A stretch of DNA of 64,000 nucleotides, taken from contig NZ_JAJEJV010000004.1 of assembly GCF_021390675.1 (NCBI RefSeq), forward strand, positions 496,001 to 560,000, in the 5' to 3' direction. Every line of letters begins with the position of its first letter. The first letter of the stretch is position 1. The stretch is from Dyella sp. 2HG41-7 (GTDB lineage Bacteria; Pseudomonadota; Gammaproteobacteria; Xanthomonadales; Rhodanobacteraceae). Both the position numbers and the translations under genes were made by a program. Of the stretch, positions 44,521 to 53,338 are shown in pieces. The notes under the pieces are model-generated. The model saw only the letters and a program-made list of their open reading frames with translations, was not told the DNA's origin and did no database searches.

Positions 44521-44671
44521 AGGGACGCTCCTGTCGCACGGGGATGACGGCGATGGAAATCCGTCCTTCGAAGCATACCGAGATTGCCTCCGAAACGGGT
44601 CGAGCCGCCGTGCGTAACTGGCCCGGTTTTCGCGCTAGGCTACGCAGCATTAGTTTCCGCCAGGGATTCGC

Positions 44672-46546
44672 ATGAGCCAGTTCGCTCTGTTAGGCAGTCG
44701 ACGTTTCGCGCCGTTTTTCTGGACCCAGGCGCTGGCCGCGTTCAACGACAGTGCGTTTCGCAACGCCATGGTGATGTTGGCGGCCTTCCAAATGGGGTTG
44801 TCGGATCATGACGTGGGTTTGTATACGAACCTGGCGCCGGCGCTGTTTATTCTGCCGTTCTTTCTGTTTTCCGCGACGGCGGGGCAGTTGGCCGAGAAGT
44901 TCGAAAAGACCCGCATCATCCGTTACGTCAAGCTGTTCGAGATCGCGGCGATGGTGCTGGCGGCGTACGGATTTTTGGGCCATCACTTGGCACTATTGCT
45001 CGTCGTGCTTTTCATGATGGGCGTGCACTCCACCGTATTCGGCCCGATCAAGTACGCCATTCTTCCGCAGGCGTTGAAGCCTTCCGAATTGGTGGGTGGC
45101 AACGGCATGGTGGAAATGGGGACGCAGATGGCGATCCTGATCGGCATGACGGCTGGCAATGTGCTGATGTTGATTGCCGGCGTCGGGCCGCATCTTTCGG
45201 CCGCGCTCACCATCGGCGTGGCGGTGATCGGCTATTTCGCGAGCCGGTTTATTCCGCCCGCGCCTGCTTCCGCGCCGAATCTCGTCTTCAATTGGAATCC
45301 GGCCAGCGAAACGGTTCGCGTGCTGCGCATCGCGCGCGAAGACCGTGCAGTATTCAACGCCGTGCTGGGTATTTCGTGGTTCTGGTTTTTCGGTACCGTG
45401 CTGGTCGCGCAATTGCCGCTGTACACGCGCATCAACCTGGGCGGCGACGGCACGGTCAACACGCTGGTGCTGACGCTGTTCTCCATCGGCACCGGCGTGG
45501 GTTCGCTGATGTGCGAAAAGATGTCCGGCAAGCGCGTGGAAATCGGCCTGGTGCCGCTGGGTGCGTTCGGACTCACCGCGTTCGGGGTCGATCTGTTTTT
45601 TGCGCGCTCCGGCGCAGCGGCGGAACGCGGCTTGAACTGGCTTGCGTTTCTGCATGCGCCGGGGAGCTGGCGCATCGTGCTGGATCTCACCTTAATCGGC
45701 ATGTTCGCCGGCTTCTATGTCGTCCCTTTGTTCGCCTTCGTGCAATCGCGCGCGCCGAAGGAAAAGTTGTCGCGTGTGATTGCCGGCAACAATATTCTCA
45801 ATGCGTTGTTTATCGTGGTGGCGTCCTGCTTCGGGCTCGCGATGGAACGGCTGAACTTCAACGCGGCGCAGATCTTTTTGATCGCGGCGCTGCTGAACGT
45901 GGTGGTGGCGGCGTACATCTTCACGCTGGTGCCCGAATTCCTGATGCGGTTTATCACCTGGATCTTGGTGAATACGCTGTATCGCATTCGCGTGGATGGC
46001 ATGAAGCATTTGCCGGAAGAAGGCCCTGCGTTGCTGGTATGCAACCACGTCAGCTTTATGGATCCGTTGATCCTGATGGCGAATCTGCGGCGTCCTGCGC
46101 GCTTCGTGATGTATTACAAGATCTTCCAGTTTCCGATTTTGCATTTTGTGTTCAAAACGGCGAAAGCGATACCGATCGCCGGACAAAAGGAAGATCCCGC
46201 CGTCCTGCAAAAGGCCTTCGACGACGTGGACGCCGCGTTGGCCGATGGTGAGGTGGTATGCATCTTTCCAGAGGGCGGTTTAACCAAAGACGGCGACATG
46301 GGCCCCTTCAGGCCGGGTGTAGAGAAGATTTTGTCCAGGCGTCCGGTACCCGTGGTGCCGATGGCGCTGCGCGGGTTATGGGGAAGCGTGTGGAGCCGGC
46401 GCGATTCCATGCTTGGGCGCGCGCGTTTGCCGCGTCGTTTTCGCGCGCGCGTCGAACTGGTGGTGGATGCGCCCAAGCCAGCGGAAGAGGCGAGCGCGGC
46501 GGTCTTGGAAGCGCGCGTGCGCGCGCTGCGCGGCGATATGGCCTAA
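44672..46546 (+). CDS. MFS lysophospholipid transporter (LplT-like) fused to PlsC-type acyltransferase
   Basis: 624 residues. Residues 1-400 form a 12-helix MFS transporter (FFWTQALAAFNDSAFRNAMV, MMGVHSTVFGPIKYAILPQ) like LplT, which flips lysophospholipids inward. Residues about 425-624 are a PlsC-type acyltransferase with NHVSFMDPLIL (H-x4-D), FPEGGLTKDG and a V-x-P-M-A-type end. In E. coli the same job uses two proteins, LplT and Aas, and Aas also has an acyl-ACP synthetase domain. Here the transporter and acyltransferase are fused and no synthetase domain follows, so the acyl donor must come from elsewhere. The role, salvage of lysophosphatidylethanolamine, is inferred. It stands alone. 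Confidence 0.93.
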   Translation: MSQFALLGSRRFAPFFWTQALAAFNDSAFRNAMVMLAAFQMGLSDHDVGLYTNLAPALFILPFFLFSATAGQLAEKFEKTRIIRYVKLFEIAAMVLAAYGFLGHHLALLLVVLFMMGVHSTVFGPIKYAILPQALKPSELVGGNGMVEMGTQMAILIGMTAGNVLMLIAGVGPHLSAALTIGVAVIGYFASRFIPPAPASAPNLVFNWNPASETVRVLRIAREDRAVFNAVLGISWFWFFGTVLVAQLPLYTRINLGGDGTVNTLVLTLFSIGTGVGSLMCEKMSGKRVEIGLVPLGAFGLTAFGVDLFFARSGAAAERGLNWLAFLHAPGSWRIVLDLTLIGMFAGFYVVPLFAFVQSRAPKEKLSRVIAGNNILNALFIVVASCFGLAMERLNFNAAQIFLIAALLNVVVAAYIFTLVPEFLMRFITWILVNTLYRIRVDGMKHLPEEGPALLVCNHVSFMDPLILMANLRRPARFVMYYKIFQFPILHFVFKTAKAIPIAGQKEDPAVLQKAFDDVDAALADGEVVCIFPEGGLTKDGDMGPFRPGVEKILSRRPVPVVPMALRGLWGSVWSRRDSMLGRARLPRRFRARVELVVDAPKPAEEASAAVLEARVRALRGDMA

Positions 46547-46553
46547 CGACGCG

Positions 46554-47423
46554 TCAATGCAGCCAACTACCCATCACGATCAACGCCACCACGCTTAGCC
46601 ACGCCAATAGTGCGCGTAGCAGGGCGTCGCGCAAACGACGCAGTTCGTGCAGCGTATCGGTGCGCTCTTCCGTGTAACCGTCGCCGCCTTCGATGTCGGT
46701 CAGCACGTCGGCGCGCGCGGCGGCGCCGAGAAAATCGGGGTTGGAGAGATACCAGCTATTGGGTATGGCCTGTTGATGCCAGCGGCGCCACGCGCCGATC
46801 ACCGCGTCCCAATGACCAACGAGCGCGAGCGTGAAAACCATCAGTTGCGCCGGCAGCCAATCCAATGCATTGGCGAGATAGCGTGCATAAGTGCGCGCAT
46901 TCGCATCGAGCGCGAGCGACGTGTCGTGACCCAGCTGACGCGCAAGCCGATAAAGCAGCGCGCCGACGGGGCCAAGCAGGAAGAACCACAAAAGCACGGC
47001 GAACCGGCGACGCAAGGCGGCGTACGCCGTCGCTTCGCCGAGATCGGCGGTGCGCCACGGCACCTGTTCGCCGTCGTCCGACAAGGCTTGCGCGGCGGCT
47101 TCGCGGCTGCCTTGGTCCGGCGCTTTGAGGATGGCTTCGAGATCCGCTTCGAAAGCGTGCGGGCCGAACGAAAACAGCAGCACCGCAAGCGCAAAGATCA
47201 GTTGCAGCAGATCCGGCAACGGCAGATGCCGCAACATCCAGATCACCAAGGCACAGACCACCACCGGCACGAACACCGCCAGCGTCACGCGACCGGCGCC
47301 GTTGGTGTCGGCCAGCTGATTCACCCAACGCCGAAAGCCCGCATCGCCGCGCCAGTGCGCGAGCTGCGGCTGCACATGCAGCAAACCCAAAGCGATAAGC
47401 GCGGCAAGCAGGCGAATGGCCAT
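46554..47423 (-). CDS. ampE: AmpE-like inner-membrane protein
   Basis: 289 residues with four to five membrane helices: residues about 3-20, 47-65, 70-88, 140-165 (VLLWFFLLGPVGALLYRL) and 268-288. The pattern LLGPVGALLYRLARQL and NALDWLPAQLMVFTLALVGH matches the AmpE/CobD-like family, in which AmpE is a membrane protein linked to AmpD-AmpG beta-lactamase signalling. ampD, usually the partner, is not adjacent. The ATG (MAIRLLAALIAL) begins directly with the first helix. It overlaps nothing; the convergent fusion gene ends 7 bases away. Confidence 0.83.
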   Translation of the reverse strand: MAIRLLAALIALGLLHVQPQLAHWRGDAGFRRWVNQLADTNGAGRVTLAVFVPVVVCALVIWMLRHLPLPDLLQLIFALAVLLFSFGPHAFEADLEAILKAPDQGSREAAAQALSDDGEQVPWRTADLGEATAYAALRRRFAVLLWFFLLGPVGALLYRLARQLGHDTSLALDANARTYARYLANALDWLPAQLMVFTLALVGHWDAVIGAWRRWHQQAIPNSWYLSNPDFLGAAARADVLTDIEGGDGYTEERTDTLHELRRLRDALLRALLAWLSVVALIVMGSWLH

Positions 47424-47494
47424 GAAAACGGACTCCCTTGGATGACCGCATTGTAAGCGAGGGATGCGGCCCGTTCACAAACCCGCGGCGACTG

Positions 47495-48448
47495 TCAGCG
47501 CGCGATCAGCGCATCCAGATCCAAGCCGGCACGTTCGCGCAGCCAGTGCGAAAGCAATTGATAGGAGACCGACAGTTGGGTCGGTGCAGTGAGACTGCCG
47601 TCGGCAAGGCCGTCGATAATTTGCTGCGGCGTAAACCAGCGCGCGTCTTCCAGTTCGCCGTCGCGCAGCCGAATGGTGGGGGAGAGAGCGGTGGCAGTGA
47701 AGCCGACCATCAACGATGCCGGCATCGGCCACGGCTGGGAGGAGTGATAGTGCACGTCGCCCACGATCACGCCGGATTCTTCGGCTACCTCGCGCCGCAC
47801 CGCATCTTCCAGCGCTTCGCCCGGTTCGACGAAACCGGCCAGCGTGGAGTAGCGCCCGGGCGGCCAGCTTGCCTGGCGTCCGAGCAGGCATGCGCCTTGG
47901 TATTCGACGATGACGATGATCGCCGCATCGGTGCGCGGAAAATGCAAACGACCGCACGTCGGATTCGTACATTGCGCGCGATGGCCGGACGAAACGAGCG
48001 TCAGCGGCGAACCGCAGCGCGCGCAAAAACGCGTTTCCCGCTGCCAATGCGCGAGGCCTTTGGCGTAGGCGAACAATCCGGCTTCATCCGCCGCAAGGCG
48101 AAGTCCGGCTTCGCGCAAACCCATGCGGCGCGCATTGAACGCGGATTCCAAGGCGGCGACATCGTCGCTTTCGTCGAGCAGCAGCATGAAGTGCGGCTGG
48201 CCGTCCGCGATGCCGAGCAAACTCCAGGACGCATGCGCCAGCAATTGTTCACGCTCGCGCGCATCCAGCCAGCGCAGCACTTCGTGTTCTTTGTGCAAAA
48301 ACGCATCGCCGGCCGCATCGAGCAGCAAGTAACGCGCGTCGGGAGAACCGGCCTTGGTCGACACCCACTCGGCGACGTCGCGCTGTTCGGCGACGCGGTC
48401 GAGAATCTGGCTGAGTCCGGCGAACGTGTTGAGCTTCGTCGCAATCAT
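47495..48448 (-). CDS. nudC: NAD(+) diphosphatase/deNADding enzyme NudC
   Basis: 317 residues. NudC cleaves NADH to NMNH and AMP and removes NAD caps from RNA. Visible: the N-terminal NUDIX-like domain, the four-Cys zinc ribbon (RFCARCGSPL and QCTNPTCGRLHFPR), the Nudix box GFVEPGEALEDAVRREVAEE with the Glu ligands, and the family tag SQPWPMPASLMVGF (SQPWPFPxS in E. coli). The length is larger than E. coli's 257 because of the N-terminal domain. It lies 16 bases after erpA on the same strand, so they may be co-transcribed. Confidence 0.96.
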   Translation of the reverse strand: MIATKLNTFAGLSQILDRVAEQRDVAEWVSTKAGSPDARYLLLDAAGDAFLHKEHEVLRWLDAREREQLLAHASWSLLGIADGQPHFMLLLDESDDVAALESAFNARRMGLREAGLRLAADEAGLFAYAKGLAHWQRETRFCARCGSPLTLVSSGHRAQCTNPTCGRLHFPRTDAAIIVIVEYQGACLLGRQASWPPGRYSTLAGFVEPGEALEDAVRREVAEESGVIVGDVHYHSSQPWPMPASLMVGFTATALSPTIRLRDGELEDARWFTPQQIIDGLADGSLTAPTQLSVSYQLLSHWLRERAGLDLDALIAR

Positions 48449-48464
48449 CCGGACCCGTAATGGT

Positions 48465-48833
48465 TCAAGTGGAGAAGGAGGAGCCGCAGCCGCAGGTGGT
48501 CTTGGCGTTGGGGTTGCGGATAACGAATTGCGAACCGCTCAGGCTCTCGGTGTAATCGATCTCCGCGCCCGTGAGGTATTGCAGCGAGAGAGGGTCCACC
48601 AGCAGCGTGACGCCTTCGCGATCCAGCGCGAAATCGTCTTCCGCGCGCGTTTCGTCGAAGGTGAATCCGTACTGGAAGCCCGAGCAGCCGCCGCCGCTGA
48701 TGTAGACGCGCAGCTTCAGGTCGGGGTTGCCCTCTTCCTGAATCAGTTCGTGCACCTTGCGCGCGGCCGCCTCCGTAAAGATGAGCGGGGCGCCGGCTTG
48801 GCGGTAATCGGGGATGGCTACGATGGTTTCCAT
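48465..48833 (-). CDS. erpA: Iron-sulfur insertion protein ErpA
   Basis: 122 residues (E. coli 114). An A-type carrier that passes 4Fe-4S clusters to target enzymes. The three cluster Cys are present: [12 protein letters not shown] and CGCGSSF near the C-terminus. Other family marks are [18 protein letters not shown] and [17 protein letters not shown]. The ATG at 48833 ([10 protein letters not shown]) gives normal length; the frame opens at 48872 (ATG, MLESAV) with a 13-residue extension and a similarly weak ribosome site, so the start is not certain. Confidence 0.94.
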   Translation of the reverse strand: METIVAIPDYRQAGAPLIFTEAAARKVHELIQEEGNPDLKLRVYISGGGCSGFQYGFTFDETRAEDDFALDREGVTLLVDPLSLQYLTGAEIDYTESLSGSQFVIRNPNAKTTCGCGSSFST

Positions 48834-48943
48834 GACGCGGATATTGGGCTGCGATACTGCGGACTCAAGCATATCAGCTCGGGCCCGTGCCTCGGGTCAG
48901 GTTTTCGCGGTCGATTCAGGTGGTTGCGCTCTGGAGGTTGCGC

Positions 48944-49366
48944 TCAGGCGGTTGCGTGCTCGTGGCGGACATCCGGCGCCGGCAGTTCGCGCTGAACGTG
49001 ATCTTCGCCCTGATGCGCCATGCGTCCGTTCACCTGCGCGCCGGCCGCCATTTCCAGCGAGTTGTAGCGAACGTCGCCCACCACGCGGGCCTGCGCGGCC
49101 AGTTCAAGCCGCTCGCTGGCGTAGATGTCGCCGGTCACCTGGCCGTTGATCATCGCGTGCGGCACGCGCACCTCGCCCTGCACCTGGCCGTGCTCGCTCA
49201 ACGTGAACATCGCGTTCGGGCCTTCGCCCAACACCGCGCCTTCGATGCGCCCGTCCAGATGCAGCGTGCCGGTGAAACGGACATCGCCGCGGATGATTGT
49301 GCCGTGCGAAATCAGGCTGGTTTCGCCGTGGCGGCTGCTGGGTTCTTGGCGTTTACGGTTGAGCAT
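48944..49366 (-). CDS. Bactofilin family protein
   Basis: 140 residues. A bactofilin core (residues about 20-115) of parallel beta-helix repeats: SLISHGTIIRGDVRFTGTLH, DGRIEGAVLG, VPHAMINGQVTGDIYASERL and QARVVGDVRYNSLEMAAGAQ, with Gly at turns every six residues or so. Bactofilins polymerise without nucleotides and organise cell-wall or polarity factors. The C-terminal tail is charged and disordered (HVQRELPAPDVRHEHATA). The ATG at 49366 overlaps the upstream gene by 14 bases, so both are coupled. Confidence 0.92.
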   Translation of the reverse strand: MLNRKRQEPSSRHGETSLISHGTIIRGDVRFTGTLHLDGRIEGAVLGEGPNAMFTLSEHGQVQGEVRVPHAMINGQVTGDIYASERLELAAQARVVGDVRYNSLEMAAGAQVNGRMAHQGEDHVQRELPAPDVRHEHATA

Positions 49367-50114
49367 CGGTTTCCCCTTGGGTGATCGTGACTGGGGTGGA
49401 AAGAGCATCGCTCCAAGCAACGGTGCGACTGACGGGCTCGCCATTTTCGGGCTGAACCGTGACATGTAAACGCGTCGGACGAAAATCGGAGGGTAGCGCG
49501 ATGGTGGTGTGCAACTGCTGGAAATAGCGGAAGCGAAAAGGAATGCCGTCTTTTTCGGACGCATTCCCCAACGTGGACCATTCCAACTGCACGACTTTGT
49601 TGTTGCGCAAGCCTTCTACGGTCACCGTGGTGGTGCCGCTGGTGTCGTCGTCGCGTTTTACGTTTTGCGTGAGGCTGACGGTGAGATTCCACGCCGACGA
49701 ATGCGATACCGGCTGCAGCGCGACTTCTTGGACTTTCAAACCTTGGCGTTGCGCATCGCCGCCGACCAGGCGCGAGTAGAAACCGAGATCCGCGCGCAAG
49801 CCGCTGATTTCTTCATCGCGTTGCGAAATGGTTTGACGCAACGCCTTGGTGGCGATATCGCCGACTTGTTGCGAGCGTTCAAGATTCGCGACTTGCTGTT
49901 TGAGCTGATCGTTCTCGGCGGTGAGCGCGCGCACCGCGCGATGATCGGAAATGCGCGGCGCCACATTTTTCCATGCGCCCGCAGCCAGCGCCGCGAGAAT
50001 CGCCACGACCAGTACGCTGCCCAGCCACGCCAGACCCATCCACAGCAAACGTCGACGCTGACTGGCAGCGTCGTGCGGGCGTACGACGTAGCGCGGTGGT
50101 GGGCGGGAAGCCAT
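49353..50114 (-). CDS. DUF6776-like membrane-anchored protein
   Basis: 253 residues. One N-terminal membrane helix (LLWMGLAWLGSVLVVAILAA, residues about 22-42), then a coiled coil (RALTAENDQLKQQVANLERS and following, residues about 60-100), then a beta-rich domain (LNLTVSLTQNVKRDDDTSGT and TTIALPSDFRP). The gene order with bactofilin and erpA is typical of xanthomonads, where this position holds a DUF6776 protein; the name rests on that resemblance. The type II orientation puts the coiled coil in the periplasm. A link to bactofilin scaffolding is suggested by the 14-base gene overlap. The ATG at 50114 is preferred over 50168. Confidence 0.75.
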   Translation of the reverse strand: MASRPPPRYVVRPHDAASQRRRLLWMGLAWLGSVLVVAILAALAAGAWKNVAPRISDHRAVRALTAENDQLKQQVANLERSQQVGDIATKALRQTISQRDEEISGLRADLGFYSRLVGGDAQRQGLKVQEVALQPVSHSSAWNLTVSLTQNVKRDDDTSGTTTVTVEGLRNNKVVQLEWSTLGNASEKDGIPFRFRYFQQLHTTIALPSDFRPTRLHVTVQPENGEPVSRTVAWSDALSTPVTITQGETDAQP

Positions 50115-50232
50115 CGGGCACTTCCGGGCAAAACGGTGGATATAGCCCCTGCGTGATGAAATCGTCAAGAAACGGGCAGGCGCTTTGTGGCGCGGATCGC
50201 TCTAATCCGCCACCGAACACATCTTCTTAACG

Positions 50233-50703
50233 TTAACTTTCCATTTTCGACTGCAGATAACGCTCTGCGCCGATGTCCTTGATCAGGCTGAGCTGGGTTT
50301 CCAGCCAGTCGATATGGTCTTCCTCGTCGCGCAGGATGATTTTAAAAAGATCGCGGCTGACGTAGTCGGCGATGCTTTCGCAATAGCCGATCGCCGCGCG
50401 CAGATCCACGACTGCCGACAATTCCAGATCGAGATCGCACTGAAGGCATTCGAGCGCGTTTTCGCCGATGCGCAGCTTGCCCAGATGTTGCAGATTGGGA
50501 AGCCCTTCCAGGAACAAAATGCGTTCCATCAGATGATCGGCGTGCTTCATCTCGTCGATCGATTCTTTGTACTCGTGTTCGGAGAGTTCGCGGTAACCCC
50601 AGTTTTTGTACATGCGGTAATGCAGGAAATACTGGTTGATCGCGGTCAGTTCGTTGAAGAGCACCTTGTTGAGGAACTCGATGACCTTGGCGTCGCCTTT
50701 CAT
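50233..50703 (-). CDS. bfr: Bacterioferritin
   Basis: 156 residues (E. coli 158). A 24-mer iron store with heme between subunits. All ferroxidase ligands are visible: Glu18 ([13 protein letters not shown]), Glu51 and His54 in [12 protein letters not shown], Glu94 ([11 protein letters not shown]) and Glu127/His130 ([13 protein letters not shown]). Met52, the heme ligand, is present in DEMKH, so this is heme-containing Bfr. It lies 141 bases downstream of bfd on the same strand with a strong terminator between, so they are co-located but probably separate transcripts. Confidence 0.97.
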   Translation of the reverse strand: MKGDAKVIEFLNKVLFNELTAINQYFLHYRMYKNWGYRELSEHEYKESIDEMKHADHLMERILFLEGLPNLQHLGKLRIGENALECLQCDLDLELSAVVDLRAAIGYCESIADYVSRDLFKIILRDEEDHIDWLETQLSLIKDIGAERYLQSKMES

Positions 50704-50792
50704 GGCTTGCTCTCCGTGCAGAGGGACAAGCTCCGACTATACGTGCTCGGCACGTCGGGTTGGGGCATTGAGAAGGGTTACGCGCCCAAACA

Positions 50793-50823
50793 AAAACGCC
50801 ATCGCGAAAGGCGATGGCGTTTT
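50793..50823 (-). terminator. bfd terminator
   Basis: A perfect 13-bp stem, AAAACGCCATCGC with GCGATGGCGTTTT, around a GAAAG loop, 21 bases beyond the bfd stop on the minus strand. On that strand it ends in T-rich sequence. Confidence 0.8.
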
Positions 50824-50844
50824 GGCAATCAATACAACGGTGGG

Positions 50845-51045
50845 TTACGCGGCGACCAGAATCGGCAGATCGAGCGCGACTTGCGCGATGGCCTTATCCA
50901 GCGTGGCGCGCGCTTCGGATTCGCAGCAGCCGCAGCAATCGGAACAACCGGTGCGCGCCTGCAGTTCGGCGAAGCTTTGCACACCATCGGCCGCAGCGCG
51001 GCGGATGTCGTGGTCGGTAACGGCGTTGCAAAGGCAAATGTACAT
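50845..51045 (-). CDS. bfd: Bacterioferritin-associated ferredoxin
   Basis: 66 residues (E. coli 64). A 2Fe-2S protein that reduces the bacterioferritin core to release iron. The cluster motif is intact: MYICLCNAVTD (CxC) and CSDCCGCC (CxxC plus extra Cys), followed by a short helix. The ATG fits the family start. It sits upstream of bfr on the same strand with its own terminator, so the pair works together in iron storage. Iron-dependent (Fur) control is common for bfd; I see no clear Fur box. Confidence 0.95.
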   Translation of the reverse strand: MYICLCNAVTDHDIRRAAADGVQSFAELQARTGCSDCCGCCESEARATLDKAIAQVALDLPILVAA

Positions 51046-51109
51046 GCGCGCATTTCAACGCGAATGCGAATGATTGTCAACTAGATTCGATGAGGACGGT
51101 CGCTGCGAT

Positions 51110-51655
51110 TCAGGCGGCGGCCCGCCCGCCCCGGCCTGGCCGGGTTTGATGGTGTGGCTGCGGGCCCAGCTGGATCGACAGCATATTTTCCACCAGCGGC
51201 GCGAAATGGCGCAGCGCCCGGTGGTAAACGTCGCGCTTGAAATTGACCACGTGCACGGCCGGGTACCAGAAATCCACCCAGCGCCAGAGATCGAATTCCG
51301 GCTTGTCGCAGGCATCCAGGCACAAGGCGTCTTCGCTGCTCACCAGCTTCAACAGAAACCACACTTGTTTCTGGCCGATGCAGGTCGGGTGCTGGTGATG
51401 GCGGATATAGCGGCTGGGCAGCTTGTAGCGCAGCCAGCCGCGCGTGCTGCCCAAGACTTCGACGTGTTCGGGGAGCAGGCCGGTTTCTTCCTGCAGCTCG
51501 CGGTACATGGCTTCCAGCGGGGTTTCGTCGCTGCGCATGCCGCCTTGCGGGAACTGCCAGCCGTCGCGATGGACGCGGCGCGCCCAGAATAGTCGGCCGT
51601 CTGCATTAAGCAGAACGATCCCAACATTCGGACGGTAGCCATCAACGTCAATCAT
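51110..51655 (-). CDS. rppH: RNA pyrophosphohydrolase RppH
   Basis: 181 residues (E. coli 176). It removes pyrophosphate from 5' ends of mRNA and starts RNase E decay. The Nudix box [20 protein letters not shown] is complete with the Glu set; [20 protein letters not shown] precedes it, and [20 protein letters not shown] follows, as in the family. The start is taken at 51655 ([12 protein letters not shown]); the frame extends to 51700. The C-terminal tail is basic and Gln/Gly-rich. It is the first gene after the divergent tRNA-Met locus. Confidence 0.96.
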   Translation of the reverse strand: MIDVDGYRPNVGIVLLNADGRLFWARRVHRDGWQFPQGGMRSDETPLEAMYRELQEETGLLPEHVEVLGSTRGWLRYKLPSRYIRHHQHPTCIGQKQVWFLLKLVSSEDALCLDACDKPEFDLWRWVDFWYPAVHVVNFKRDVYHRALRHFAPLVENMLSIQLGPQPHHQTRPGRGGRAAA

Positions 51656-51839
51656 CCAGCCTCCTCGAGCCCCGTGACACGGCCTAAATGGCCTTGGCAC
51701 GTGTAACCCTGGATCGATTCAACCACAGCCTACAAAGCCGGAGCAAGCCAACCACTTGAACGACAAGGGCAGCCCGATTAAACTGCCGCGCCCCGCCTGA
51801 ATCTAGCCCGATCCGGTCCCACCGGACGGCGCATCTCTT

Positions 51840-51916
51840 GGCTATGTAGCTCAGCCGGTTAGAGCACAGCACTCATAATGCTGGGGTCGGTGGTTCGAGT
51901 CCACCCATAGCCACCA
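51840..51916 (+). tRNA. tRNA-Met (CAT, elongator)
   Basis: A 77-nt cloverleaf: acceptor GGCTATG/CATAGCC, D arm GCTC/GAGC with loop AGCCGGTTA, anticodon stem CAGCA/TGCTG with loop CTCATAA, T arm GGTGG/CCACC and encoded CCA. It closely follows E. coli elongator tRNA-Met (same TAGCTCAG, AGAGCAC and CTCATAATG). The normal C1-G72-like acceptor rules out initiator tRNA. Confidence 0.95.
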
Positions 51917-51931
51917 TCTATCAAGATACGC

Positions 51932-51972
51932 AAACGCCGCCGCCATGCTCATCGAGCATTCGCTGGCGTTTT
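51932..51972 (+). terminator. tRNA-Met terminator
   Basis: AAACGCC pairs with GGCGTTT, enclosing an inner ATGCTC-ATC-GAGCAT hairpin and followed by TTC. It lies 15 bases after the tRNA 3' end. Confidence 0.6.
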
Positions 51973-52087
51973 CGTGTGCGTTGGTCGCGACGAACGTGTT
52001 CGATGCGCATCGTGGCGCCGCAGCGTTTCGCCGCTACGGCGCATCGCATCGTTGAACGTTGTAATACTGCTCCGTCGGAGCGTCGCC

Positions 52088-52255
52088 TCAGGCAACCTCC
52101 GCCGCGAGGCGGTTCATATAGGTCGTATCCGTTTCCTGATACAGGCCGGACCAAGGATTGAGGACATAGCCGTCGATCGGCTCGAAGGACACGCGCTTGG
52201 TGTCCGGCGTTTGCTCAGCACGCGCAACTAGCGCATCAAGGGTCATCGGATCCAT
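52088..52255 (-). CDS. Small protein of unknown function (55 aa)
   Basis: A 55-codon frame starting MDPMTLDALVARAEQTPD and ending RLAAEVA. GGAG lies 5 nt before the ATG, an ideal ribosome site. The protein is soluble, with an N-terminal helix and an aromatic/Pro middle (PIDGYVLNPWSGLYQETD). I know no family for it. It lies alone between the tRNA-Met gene and the HAD gene. The strong ribosome site and coding-like composition favour a real gene, but comparison with relatives is needed. A second Met at codon 4 is less well placed. Confidence 0.55.
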   Translation of the reverse strand: MDPMTLDALVARAEQTPDTKRVSFEPIDGYVLNPWSGLYQETDTTYMNRLAAEVA

Positions 52256-52564
52256 ATGCACTCCGCAGTTGTTTGTGGTGGGAGGTTCAGACTATCGATT
52301 GGTTCGTTCGTATCCGGTTAAAGCAAATGCCGATTTCGACGAACACGAAATTTATAAATGCGCTCGCAAAACCATCGATGACATCTCGTTGAATTTTGTG
52401 TTGCAAACATGCGTTGACTCGACATTCACATGCGTTCAACCGAAACATTCGCCGAAAACGCAACGCGCACGTTTTGCATGCGTCGATGGAGTGGCGTCCA
52501 TCGCCATCGGTTGCGTAGACTGCCGTAAAGACGTGTCTTCTGCTGTTCACGAGGCGTATGACGC
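52256..52564. other. Intergenic region, lower GC
   Basis: About 309 bases between the 55-codon gene and the HAD gene. The first part is AT-richer than its surroundings (GTTAAAGCAAATGCCGA, GAATTTTGTGTTGCAAAC). Open frames across it have no ribosome site. It presumably holds divergent promoters, but no clear -35/-10 pair is seen. Confidence 0.4.
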
Positions 52565-53158
52565 ATGAACTTGGCTTTGTTCGATTTCGACGGAACGATT
52601 ACACAGCGTGAAATGTTTGCCGATTTCATGAGCGCTGCGGTGAGCACGCGGCGCATGTTGGCGGGCGGCGTGTTGTTCGGGCCGATGCTGGCGGGATACA
52701 AGCTGGGTCTTGTTTCGGGCAATGTGATTCGCGCGAGCGTGGTGCGCTTCGGCTTTCGCGGCGTGCGCGCCGACAAAGTGCATGCGGCGGGACGCCGATT
52801 TGCAGTGGATGTGCTGCCAACGGCCATGCGACCCGATGCGCTGGAGCGCATTCGCTGGCATCAACAGCAAGGCGATCGGGTGGTGGTGGTGTCCGGCGCG
52901 CTGGATGTCTATCTCACCCATTGGTGCAAACAGCACGGGCTGGATCTGATCTGTTCGGGTCTGGAAACGCGGGGCGATCTGTTGACCGGGCGCTTCCGTG
53001 GCGAGCAGTGCGTGGGGCCGGAAAAATCGCGGCGCATCCGCGAGACGCTGGATCTCAATGAATTTCCAGTGGTTTATGCCTATGGCGACACGCACGAAGA
53101 TCTTGAAATGTTGCAGCTGGCGCACCGCCGCTATTACCGCTGGCAAGAAGTTGCCTAA
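52565..53158 (+). CDS. HAD-IB family phosphatase
   Basis: 197 residues. All HAD motifs are visible: I, LALFDFDGTITQRE (nucleophile Asp7 and Asp9); II, VVVVSGALD; III, the Lys in GPEKSRRI; IV, YGDTHEDLEML. The helical cap (residues about 15-90) and the SerB-like layout place it in subfamily IB, with phosphoserine phosphatase and CicA-like proteins. Substrates in this group range from phosphoserine to phospholipid head groups, so none is assigned. It is followed by the tal promoter region, and is a separate unit. Confidence 0.9.
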   Translation: MNLALFDFDGTITQREMFADFMSAAVSTRRMLAGGVLFGPMLAGYKLGLVSGNVIRASVVRFGFRGVRADKVHAAGRRFAVDVLPTAMRPDALERIRWHQQQGDRVVVVSGALDVYLTHWCKQHGLDLICSGLETRGDLLTGRFRGEQCVGPEKSRRIRETLDLNEFPVVYAYGDTHEDLEMLQLAHRRYYRWQEVA

Positions 53159-53211
53159 ATGGATGCGACCGGGCGCATAGTCGCAATGGTCATCAGATCG
53201 TGACAGGCCCC

Positions 53212-53239
53212 TTGATACTCTGCTGAATGGATTTAAATT
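53212..53239 (+). promoter_or_regulatory. Possible promoter of the tal-pgi-gnd-zwf operon
   Basis: TTGATA (53212-53217), 16-bp spacer, TAAATT (53234-53239), 100 bases before tal. The -35 is good and the -10 moderate. The leader includes an AAGGAG ribosome site at about 53325-53330. Confidence 0.4.
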
Positions 53240-53338
53240 TCAGCGTGGAGCTTTCCCCTTTCGGGCTGCCGCTCTCTGCCGCGTGCCACGCATCGCGACG
53301 ACGCGTCGCCCTCATTCAACGTTTGAAGGAGTACTGCA

